From assembly GCA_000969725.1 (NCBI GenBank), contig JXSR01S019629.1: a stretch of 34,323 bases of DNA; one strand, 5' to 3'. The notes under the pieces are model-generated. The model was not told where the DNA came from. It worked only from the letters and a program-made list of their open reading frames with translations, and did no database searches. Position 1 is the first letter of the stretch. Every line of letters starts with the position of its first letter. Made by a program: the position numbers and the translations under genes. Source of the DNA: Ophiothrix spiculata (lineage: Eukaryota; Echinodermata; Ophiuroidea; Amphilepidida; Ophiotrichidae). Below are positions 9,318 through 21,300 of this stretch, piece after piece.

Positions 9318-12300
9318 CTGAGGACATAAAACATGCCATTTGTTAATACAGATTGTGCAATTCAAGGAAATAAAAAGAGCATGCTTTAATTGTTTTTTTT
9401 TTCTAAAAAATTTTAGAATTTGATATAAAAATATTCCTTAAAATTTTCCACATAATTCATGTGAAATTTATGACTGATACATATTTTGTTCTGGAAAGTA
9501 TAAGTGGAAATGTGCCTAATTATGGTAACCATAGTGCACTTAAACAGTTGAAATACAGAATTGTTTTAAAAAATCAACATAATTACACCGATTCAAATGA
9601 TATTTGAATCTGAAACTTCTTTAGTGGTGATCTTTCATATGAAACATATTTTTTTTTTGGGGGGGAGGGGGGGTTGGACTAAATCTATAATAACATACCT
9701 CTAGATTTGTTCTATCTACATCCTTGGGTAGTCTGTAATTGGTGGTTAGTAATGTTTCGATTGGATAAATCTGGAAAACAAACATATATTTAAAACAAAA
9801 GTTAGTAAATGCATAGGAATAACATGAGCTCATCATCATCTACACAGAGTTTGTCTAACCATATGCTAAGAATTGGGCAATCTACCATTCTACACGGGAG
9901 TGCAAATCCAGATGAATGCGCATCTACGTAAGCCGCTTTGCAGTAGACTGAGGTTACAAGGGCATCAGATCCCGATCTGTTGTACAGCTTTCTACGTACG
10001 TGTAAGCAGGGTACGTAAATGTGTATCTGGATCCAGGAGATGCGCACAGTGGCATAGCCAGACTTTTTGGGGGGGGGGGGGGGGAAGACATTTTGTTCCG
10101 ATTTTTTCCCGATTTTCCCCCGGCGCGGCGTTTGCACATTTCTTCCCAATTTTTTCCGACAAGAAATCCATTTTCGTACACCCAAAATAAATTCAAATTG
10201 ATTTTAAAAACTAAAAAAAAAAAAGAAAAAAGAGGTTTTAAGCGTTTTCCGCACATCTCACGATTTTCAGCTTTTCCCCTGTTTCCATGTCTACCAGCTG
10301 CTCTCTCATTTTTCTTGTCCTTCCCGATTTTTCCCGCTTGCGGTCCCGATTTCCTGCTTGATTTTTTGTCGGTGGAGGGGGGCAGACTGCCCCCCCTTGC
10401 CCCGTGCTGGCTACGCCACTGGATGTGCATACATTTGAATTTGCAATCCATGTAGATTGCCCCGATGATGTCTTATCCCTAGGTTGTAACTAACCTCTGA
10501 ATAGACATTTTTGTTGAATATAGTGATGCAAAGAAATGACACATGATTGAATATTTGAAATTGAAATAACATGTTTTAAAGTCTAGCAAACAAAAACTCA
10601 CAGATCCAAACTGATGGTTTTGATAACTTATGCAACAATAATGGTGTGTCAGAGTGATATTGTGTTTTGAGTAAATATTATGTCAAATTAAACTAGAAAC
10701 ATGTGAGCATGTACTATGCTCTGACCAAATCATCAGAATACACTTAACTAAGCTTAGTCTTACAAGATGCTTATTATTTATATCAAACATGCATATCGGT
10801 TAATTTAGATTTTTCCCTAAATTTGATGACATTGAATGTTAAGTAATAGGCCTATTGCTATTAAAAATGCTTTTAGGATCACTTCAAATCTCAATTGATG
10901 GTTGATCCCCTAGAATAGATGTTTCTGGCCAATTAATACAGAACCGCCCAGAACCGCTGGTTCTAGCCTGGGGTCGTCAAGTTTTGAGGCGGTGCCTTGC
11001 ATATTGTTGAAATTCAGGAAAAATAAGGTGAAACAAACACATTTTTAAAATTAATTTTTATTCTTGGACTTTGCTAATTTTGCTTATGTTAATAAACTAC
11101 AACCAATTGCTACAATAACATGAATAATGTGAAAAAGCTCAAAAGCAGTGTGACTAATTTTAATGGTCACAACAGGGTTGCTTGACTTAACTGCACACTA
11201 AACCAAATCAGAAATCTGAAACCAGCTTTTAAATTTCACTCTTTGTACTAGTACTGACTCAGAAACTAAAAAAAGGAAATGGCTATAGACGCGATGATCA
11301 TGCACCTCGCCCAAAATGGCTATAGACACGATGATCATGCACCTTGCCCAAAATGGCTATAGACACAATGATCGTGCGCCTCGCCCAAAATGGCTATAGA
11401 CACGATGATCGGTGTGTGATAAAGTGAATGGCTATGGAGCTGATGCTCACTGGTACTCAAGGGGATGGCAACAAAAATGGTGGAAGGTGATTTGCACTTG
11501 CATTGATTGGTAATATTACAACTGGGAAAATTTCTGATGTTATTCAGAATTTACGTCTCCTTGTTTCCTTGGGCAAGAAACTTTGCTCTAATTGCTCCGT
11601 GGTTCGGATAGTCACGTTAGGCCGTTGGTCCCCTGTGCGAATTCTCCTTCTTGGGGCACTGCATACAGTGTATACCTGGTGAGTCAGAATGTCAACTTGA
11701 TTCTTGAAGTTGCATTTTTGTCCTTTGGCAGATCAAAAGAGAGGAGTAAACAAACAAAAGAAAGAAAATAATGCGGAGCAAAGTTGTAATATTACCAATG
11801 CAAGCCACCTTCCTCCTTCCACTATTTTTGTTGCCATCCCCTTGAGCATCGGCTCCATATCCATTCACTTTCTCACACCCGATCATCTTGTCTATAGCCA
11901 TTTTGGGCGAGGTGCACAATCATCGTGTCTATAGCCATTTTGGGCGAGTTTATTGACACGATCATCATGTCTATAGCCATTTTGGGCGAGACTATTGGCA
12001 CAATCATTGTGTCAATATCCTCGGCAAAAAAAAAACAACCCAGGAGGAAGAAGTTATGGTTTTGATATGTCAGTCCTAACTAAAGTTGAAGAAGGTACTA
12101 TGAAGTTGATGAGCTGATCATGATTAAAAAAGTTTGACTTGTAATTTGTATATATACGAGTATATGGTGATGATAAGTGAATGATAACTAGATCATACAG
12201 GTTGGAGGGTTGAAGTAGTAGCACCAGAGTTTCTTATGTTTCGGTGGAAGGGGACATGAATAGCAAAAACTATCTTTAGGAAGGGCAAAATCACAATTTT

Positions 12301-15300
12301 ATTGTCTGAAAATTCCATTTTTGTTGAGCCTGAGTAATTGACGGGGTGGGGTGGATTTGTGCTGCAATTGGTGGCAACATGCCAAGGTTACTTGAGCAAT
12401 GAACAAAAAATACATTAAGGCCATGCCATTCGTGATAAGACGGTGCACAATTTGGAGCAGCAAAATTTTCTAGTTGTAGTGAATACTATTGCAGACCTGC
12501 AAAATTTGTGGCAAAGACCTCGAGGGTCAATGAAACCAAATGTACTACTTATAAGAAATTCCCCATCCACAATGTCAGCTGTGCTTCTTCTAAGTAGAAT
12601 ATCATGCACAAGTGATAAAACTATTTTGTGGACAATGCAACATGCATACTTTCTTCTGGGCATACCAAAAGCATAATTATGTTTTTATCCATAACTGTTC
12701 ATGCAGTTTTTTCCATTAATGGTCAGTTTTGGTATCGTTCCATTAATGGTCAGTTTTGCTTTCTTCAGTAGTTACTGTTGGGTATCATAATGAATGATGA
12801 TGATGAAAATTAATAATGGTATGACAAAGATCATTTTGAAAAAATCCTTTTAATGCCGCTGTCATAGAATGAAGCTGATGACACAGGGGCAGATAGAAAT
12901 ACCAGATAGACAGACAAACTGACAGATAGATAGACAGACAAAACATTTTGTCTAGCAATGTTTCTAGATGCAGCAAATTGGACATTTCGAGTAGATATGA
13001 CATAACCACAGACAGAAAATGATGGACAGACAGACAGATTGACAAAACAATTTTCCCTGAATTTGTCAGGCAATGACACTAACTGAAACAAACTGGACAC
13101 ATAGGCCTACACACAGAAAGAAATGACAAATAGATGGACAGAATCATGATGAATCACAACAAATATTTAAAAGAATAGCTGATATAAATTACAAATATAC
13201 AAATCCAGCTCAGTACCTCTTTCTCAGGCTTCTGTTAGAATCCAACCAGATGCATTAAGTAAGCATTAGAGGGTGTTAAAGGCAACAAATGTAAGAATGA
13301 GATCATTAGTATTTTTACAATAAATACAAAACATAATATTAAACACACAACATTAGTTATATCTAATCTACAAAGAGAAATACGAATATATCTTTTGTCA
13401 AAATGGTTCACTCTTTGTGACAAATTTACATCTGACATACTCATATCATATTTAATCATTTCCTGCAGAAAAATTGAAATAAAAAGCCAAACTATCTGAA
13501 GTTAAACTAATTTCCTCATGTATCTTATGTATTGAACATGAAATATGCTAAATAATTAATAGCGTTTTCAATTTTATGTGTAGCGGAAATGATAGTTTCC
13601 ATGTTTGAGTTATGGCATCTAGAATACAATCCTTAGGATTAAGTTAATGTATGACAAGATGTTTATCCTCCCAATCCTCAAGTTTGAGAACAACATTTCT
13701 TAACATTTTATAATCAGGTCATAATGAAAGTTTTTTGACATTTACGATATATCTCTATTGTTTCTTACTTTTTATTTTTACCATGAGCGTCGATGAAAAC
13801 TGAACTACTATACTATATGTTTAAATTTTGTGTATCTTGATTTCTTGAAACCGATTTTCATCACATTTACAAATGATTATAGTAAAGTGAAAGTTTCATT
13901 TAAACTAAAAACTTACCACCGGCATATGCGCTAGTGAGATACACTTTCCCAGTAATTTTTGCGTACTTAGCCTACCGGGGGTAGGTATTTTGTTACTATC
14001 TTCAATGGTTGTCTATAGGTAGCAAGGTAAGCATGAAATATAACAATGTAAACAAGTCAGTCAAAATGGGAAGTACAAAGTCAAAAAGAGGTTTTACTCA
14101 TTAGATTGCTGTTTATCATTTTTTTTCTAAGCTGCTGAATTACTTTTCTTCATTTTAAATTTGAAATTAGTTATAACAGTAAATTTAAAATAATGATTTC
14201 TTCTCACTCCATACAATCCTTTGTTGGTAATTTTTTGTAGCTTAATCCATTTTTTTTCTGGTAAGTGTAATATTTGTTAAGCTAAACCAGCATGTTGTCA
14301 TTGATAAAAAATTCATTATCACTCTTTTCAAAATCTTAGATATCATTTTCAATTTCAAATTCTTTTAGCAACAAGAGTAAGTCTCAAGTAATAAAGTTCT
14401 GTTTGTGATATCCAAAATATTTTTAAAACTATGTTTTTCATCTAATATATACAAAAGTAAAAGAAAGAGAATGTTTCTATAGTCACATAAAGATTTGAAG
14501 TTTGTATTGAAAACATGGTCATATTCAAAATGGTGGTAAAAGCCAATACCACCCCTGTCCACAGACCTGACAGAGAAAAATGTTAAAACAACTTTAAACG
14601 GTATACTGCTTGTCTGTTATGTCCAAATGACAAGTTTCTTTTATGCCATAATGTTTCTCAACTATGGTATCTCTTTCCAGAAAGATCGCAAAAGGAAGAT
14701 TCTTCCCTTAATTTCAAAGTGAAGACTTCCTTTTCCACAAATCACTTCTCACCAATTATTAATAAAATACTATAACAAAGCAGCAACTTAATTGGTGGGT
14801 TTTCTGTAATTGACAGAATATACACACCAGTGTGGACTGTTTGTGAAATATCCAAACCGTTGGAAATTTAAAGAAAACACTTCAAATCGGTTTGTGACAA
14901 TAAAATTAATATTGAAAATGAAAGTTTTGAAATGTTAAATGCAAGCAAGAAAGTTGAAACATTACGTTCATGTGTCCACGGTAGACAGGCAAAGAAACAT
15001 TTAGAAACATTGATCCACTGCGTTTAGTCAGTTTCTCAGGTACGTCTTTCTTTTCTTCATACAGGATCTTTAGGAATAAAGCACAAAACGGGATATACGA
15101 ATTGCATGCGTGTTAGAAGGAAGGAATTGGTTCCATATCAGTGTTCCTGCTAAGGCTGTAGGCGCGCCATTGACGCAGGAGTTGGTAAAATTGGTGCAAC
15201 AAGTTTCTAAAACTGTGTGAGAAAGATGGATTTCTTGTTTTATCTAGCCAATTTTTAAGTCTTAGCTCGTGATTTTGGCACAAGCGACTCTTCAACTTTG

Positions 15301-18300
15301 TCAATATTGTTTGAATTGGGGCAAGCTCAAAAACCTTAGCAGGAACACTGTTCCATACACTACTTATTTCTACTTCAGTATGGCATTGGTACTAAGTTTG
15401 GGTCCAGCTAACATACTATCAATCTATGGGCCTAGTCAAATTGTAGCCATAACTAGAACAGGGCCAATCCTTTCAATGTGTTGCAAACGTCACCAAATTA
15501 TGGCCTCTATAAAGATGCAAATAAGTCTACTGTACCGAAAAATCTCTTTATACAAGTTTAAAAAAACGGTATTAAAATGTTTAAAAAAATGAAAATAACA
15601 ACTTAAAAAATATTTTCAAAAGATAAAAATTCTCAAAGAAAAAAAACTTGTTGGGAAATCTAAAAATTAGGCGCAATATACTTTTGTACAGTAAGAACTT
15701 TTTTCCAGTTTGAAAAATATGGGCGGGTGGTGGAGGACAACCTTTTTTTTTTGGGGGGGGGGGCCCTAATATGCAGCAATTGAAGAAATTAATTTTCAAG
15801 TTCAAGAACACTACATGTAACATTTTTGTTACATTTGTGACCATCCCAATGATGGCCTAACAATATTACAATCATGGTAAAAAAAATAATGGTTTGAAAC
15901 GGCAGTGGTCATGCCTGGCAGAAAATAATGATAACCTTTATAATTGTTTTCTTATTGACCTAACGTTATCGCTACAGTCTGCCTACTAGGGTTCACCTCT
16001 AGCTAACATAGAATCAATCAAAAATGTATGCTGTACAGTGGGGCCGAAAAATAAAAAAATATGCATTTCTCACACAACCATTTCACATTGAGAATAAGAG
16101 AATGAAGGCACTTTTGTAACAGCACCAATGTTCATTTAGAAGGTGCAATACATTTTGTTGCGTATCATGAATTGTGATTTGAGATCTTTTTAAACATCTT
16201 ATATGTTGCTGGTTGGACTAATATTCTCAAATATTTGAAAATTGAACTCAGGACAGTTGGTGCATTTTAAGCTGAACTACTGTCATATCAGACTTGAAAT
16301 AGCCAAGTTATTTTTAACATTAAATTCTACTTATTTTCATCTTTTTATGAATTAGCATACATTTAGAAAAAACGTAAAACACAGTTGCAGTGCATTAATT
16401 GGTTAATATACACTTAAAGACAAACATGTAACATAAAACATTATAAAGTTGACTGAATATTTACAAAATAATGCAGACACTATAATAATTGTTCTGGTGA
16501 AAATGTCATTAACTTTAAGAATGAGCTTAATTAATTAATAAGTATGACTATTTGGAATGGCACATGCATACTTGAAAAACATATTTATTGTCTGGTTTGA
16601 AACAACATGCTGCATATCAATGGTGATATAAGATGTTTGTTTGTTTGTTTGAAGATGAATGGAGGGGTGCAAATCCTGTTTCCTGGGGCGTTTTTGTTAC
16701 ATTGTGATAATTTCAACTGGAAATCAATGATCTTGGTCGATTGACAATAATTTGATTACCATTGTACCATTGGATGTTGCTCCCGAGGCAGTGCTCTACA
16801 AGGTCATATTCCCTTAATAATACCTCCCAACTGATTTAATGTACAAAATGGCTTCCAAACACAACCAAGAACTCATTAATAGAGCAACTGGTTTCTTAAA
16901 CACTGGCTGTTCTTAATTGATTATGATCTCTTCTAACACAAAATAATGAAAAATGTAGACCACCAAGGCTAAATTTTCAAAATTCGGTGCTTGAAAGTCA
17001 TACTGCCCCATCACTGATAGCAACATTTTGTACTCCCAGAATCCCATGCATTTTAGGGAAAAGCCGTAAAATTTTACCAAACTACTCTGGAGATCGAAAA
17101 TGGCAGCAGAACAACTTTAAAACCTAAATCCATGATTAGAACAAAATATACACCAAACGTATTGCCCTTCTACACTGTCATCATTTAAGAAAGGGCAGTC
17201 ACTTTTGCTGATTTTAGAAATGCCGGATAGCGACGCCAGTTTATTTAGTGTAGTGGACCCTAATCTGATTCAGAGTGTATCAGGAAAAACAGTCTCTTAT
17301 AATATTTAAAAAAAAAAAAAAACACCTCCCATGCATTGTTTGATGCTCATATCATTGTGAATCAGAATTCACCAAGTGTTGGACTGAGTTGGGTTTTAGA
17401 CTGCTATAAGACAATTTTCTCTTACATGGGTACTTCCCAAGGAAGAAGGGAACTTCAGGTTGTTTTATCTTAGTTAAAAGGGTACCTTCATGTGTTGGGT
17501 GTCGAGAAGGGCCTTATCACCATAAGATTTTTCTTCTAACTATAGTTTAATGCTAGAATTTGTTGGTTATTTTGGTTACTGTTTGTAATCACTTGTATAA
17601 TAATCATGCAACTTGTAATTATAATATGAAGTAACATTATCCTCTAAACACAGTGCCTAAATTAGCAAAGCTTCTAGATTTCTCTAGTCAAGTATACAGT
17701 TTATAAGATTAGCTGTTTTGTCAAATTTTACTCCAATATAAATTATCCGTTTCAATAAGATTTTAAACCATATTTGACAATTTTCACACTAATAATAAAA
17801 AATAAATAAATAAAAAAAAAAAGTCATAAAAAAGAAATGGGAAGGGTTGTTCAAATGACAGTCATTTTTTAGTTGATTTCTAAGAGAAAGGAATATTCAT
17901 GTGTGGGTGTATCACCTCCTCCTGAACTAAGCATTGTTTTATCATATTTATTATGCACTATTTCTCTACTCCTTGCTATGGAAATGACAAGAATTGTAGA
18001 ATTCAATTTGATTTTAATCTTATTCTTCAATTTCATCTAACTATACTCTAAAAACCTGAAAAGTATGCAATAAGCGGTCTATTTACGCACACAAATATGA
18101 CCATATTTGGAAATAAATTAGTCCATATATTTTGCATCACAACAATGCACCCAATCTTGTTAAATATCTAAATAAAGTTATGTTCAAGGTTTGTCCATGT
18201 GGTAGCAACAAAATTAATCAAAAATAATACCAAAATTATGAAAAATTCATGCACAAAATACATTAATACACAGTGATTTGGTCTTAATCAATCCTAATGA

Positions 18301-21300
18301 ATCACTGCTAGTTTCTTGTACCATTACATGTTCCTTGCCTTAAACTTTTGTACCACTGATTTTGACATTTCACTGGTAATAAATCATTCAATATATAGCC
18401 CACCCACTACTATGTGATCTACTTTGAGGTTTGTGGAGGACACAATGTTACCCTCAAGGCATATTCCTGTCCTTCAAGGCATGAAAATGGTAACTTTGTG
18501 GGCTGTGGACTAAATATTAGATGATTTATTACCGGTGAAATGTCAAAATCAACGGTACAAAAGTTTAAGGCAAGTAACGTGTAATGCAACACAAAACACC
18601 ATTTATCAATGTTGTAGAATACAAGTGATATGCTATGGATCTCGTAACAGAGTCTGATTGCTTACTGCATACTTTAAGGTTTATAGAGTATAATATAATT
18701 GATTGCTACATTAATAGCCTGGGCAGCTAGGTTTCAAGCTCAAATCCTGGTCATATTAATTTTTGTATTAATGACTGTCATTTAAAAAGCTTGGATCAAA
18801 ATAGTTGCAATCATTCATTAATACAAGATTTCACAAGATTACCATTCACTACTGCGTGTTCCACAAGATGCCACGGACGATGCACAAGACTCAAGAGATG
18901 ACATCAATTTGGTATCACCAAAAACTGGCGACCTAACTTACTTGAGCTTTCTTAACTTTTACCCGCTCACTAGAGGTCCTCTTTACCTTATGACCAACAT
19001 TGGGCAAAGACCGCCCTCTTGTGATGCGTAACATTCTAAGCTCGTGTTCCGACATAGAGCTCATTGATTTGGGTGAGGAGAAATCCATACTGTTGGTATA
19101 TCCTGTAGTATAGCCATTGGAAAGATAACTGCCATCAGATTGAGAGGCTGCAGGAAGGAAAAAATTATTTAAAAAAACCATTAAATTGAAATAGATACCT
19201 TTTCAGAGTCAATATTTTTGCAGCACATAGTTTGCGGGATCATCACGATCCCTTCAGTGATGATCCCTTCATTCAGCGTGAGTGTGAATCCCTCCTAGTC
19301 ACATGACCACCCGCTAGGGCAGTCATGTGACAGCAGATCATCGTAGACGGCCGGCAGTTCGTATTCTCCATCCCTGTTGAGTGTTGGTTGCTGGCTGCGG
19401 ATTTCAAAAGATTCTCTTATCTTCCTCTTCCAGAAGTGGTCTTCCCGTGCAACAATAGTGACGTCATCCATGTTTATATTATGGTTCAAGTTTTTGCAAT
19501 GTTCACCAATGGCAGTGAGTGGACCTTTTTGTTTAGAATGTTCTTTGATCCGGATGCCAAGAGATCTACTTGTTTCGCCCACGTAAGTGTCTGAACATTG
19601 GGAGCAATTGAACTTGTATATAACACCACATTTATTTGCTTTTGGTGTTTTGTCCTTGGGATGAACCAACATAGATCTTATAGTGTTGAAAGGTTTGTGA
19701 TAAGTGTTGACACCGTGGTCACGGAAAATGTGCGTGAGTTTCTCCGAAGTTCCTTTGACATATGGAATTGGCACACTTATTTTGTTGGAATGATCAAAGT
19801 TAGTGGTTGATTTCTTGTTTTGTTTAGGTTTAGGTGATTTAAACATCCAGTCTGCTGTCACATGACCGCCCTAGCGGGTGGTCATGTGACTGGGAGGGAT
19901 TCACACTAACGCTGAATGAAGGGATCGTGATGATCCCACAAGCTACGTGCTGCAAAAATAATGACTCTGAAAAGATATCTATTTCAATTTTATGATAATG
20001 ACACAAGTCCAATATCAGTATACACGCTGCTATTAAAAACATTATTATTCAAAACATTATAACAACATTCAAAGGAAACTTTCAACATTTCTTATCATAA
20101 TTATTACTTAGGCCAAATAAAAAAAAAGTCTCGAAGCTCACAAGTGGCTTGAAAATTAATGTGGAATGCTATTTTTTTACTTTTTTTACACATATACTAA
20201 AATAGCAACTCTCAGGGAAAAGAAAGCACTGATCTTACCATCACTGAACCATGACGGGCTTCTGACATCTCTTACTCTGGCATGATATGGAAGGGAAGAA
20301 GATTTTTTATATGCGTCCATCTGAAAGAAAATCATATCAATGAGATGTTACTGAAATTGTAAAGTAACCTTGAGAATACAGTTTTTCATGTCAAATCTCT
20401 CCCTTTAGGTTTCTCAAACCCATATACACTGCTCCCAGAAAGTATTTCTGCACAAAAACTTTCTTAAGCCCTATCTCAGGCATTTATCTGAATTTCAAAA
20501 TTTTTGACAGAGTCTATTTTCTATAATTATCTATAGTTCAGTGCTAGTGATCTTTTGTACACACGACCTCAAAATCTGGTCAAAAACTTTTGGAAGTTCG
20601 TATAGGACAGTTTTGAAATACTTACCATACTTGCACCTGCATAGCGCATACTATTTGGAAGAGTTGAGCTTCTTGGTTGAGTTGCAGCTGGAACCAAAAC
20701 AGGAAAAAAAACTTAAATCAATGTCAATCTTGCCATACGATCATACCATCACTACGTGGGGTTCTCTTTAGGCACTGAACGGGAAACTTTCTGTTGAATC
20801 ACAAATGTAGCATACTATTATTTTCACTCACATATATATAAAATCATGCAAGGGGGTGTTGAGAGAAATCATTTCAATACATCATAGTTGAAATAAAACT
20901 ATTAGCATAGTGCACTATAAAGTTCAGGGGCGGATCCTGGTATGGGCCGATTCCCTGTCCTCCCCCTTTTGACATCTAAATCACACAAATTCTGCCTCTT
21001 TTTTGGCTATTTTAGTCATTCAATCCGCCCTTTATCGCCCCTTGAACCCCTATTTTTATAAATCCAGGATCTGTCCCTGAATGTTAAAGACTACGGCAGC
21101 CCTGTAACCAAGATTTGTTCTCTGAAAAGGAGCTGGCCCCTGACCTTTTGAACCTAAAGGTCAACCTAAAGGACATATTTTTAGTAATTAGTTATAAACC
21201 ATGTTTTCTAAGCAAATCTGCAGACGGGGACATGTTAAACCCCAACCCAAGGATACAAGGCTGCTGTAACATATGTGTAGTGAAATCATATTGTAGGTTG

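Larger units (their letters stand above)
19183..19990 (-). mobile_element. Penelope-like element fragment: GIY-YIG frame between long inverted repeats
   Basis: The left arm 19183-19337 (155 bp) and right arm 19851-19990 (140 bp) are inverted copies, about 93% identical apart from a 15-bp tandem duplication in the left arm. Between and partly within them lies a 188-codon open frame. Penelope-like elements often carry terminal repeats in direct or inverted orientation, and 5'-shortened copies are usual. Here the reverse-transcriptase part is absent and only the linker and endonuclease part remain. No target duplication is visible. The element is in the same orientation as the host gene and lies in the intron between exons 20320-20239 and 19147-18942. 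Confidence 0.8.

Noticed and set aside
9802-10455. Long overlapping frames on both strands (105-165 codons)
   Set aside because: They run through the G and C tracts of the hAT MITE and translate to poly-Gly, poly-Pro and Lys/Phe runs. Low-complexity shadows.
12415-12676. Overlapping frames of 77-82 codons on both strands
   Set aside because: Some protein-like composition, but no motif I recognise and no splice or homology support.
12785-13100. Frames reading 'LSVCLSVYL'
   Set aside because: Translation of the CAGA/GATA microsatellite.
17030-17060. 'ACTCCCAGAATCCCATGCAT' resembling a ZNF143/Staf promoter site
   Set aside because: An isolated motif match in an intron with no other promoter sign.
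18720-18765. tRNA-like box B ('GGTTTCAAGCTCAAATCC')
   Set aside because: No box A at the right distance and no cloverleaf pairing. Not called as a tRNA or SINE.
19183-19337. Hammerhead ribozyme in the Penelope-like terminal repeat
   Set aside because: Such repeats often carry one, but I find no CTGATGA ... GAAA core on either strand here, only GTGATGATCCC-type words.
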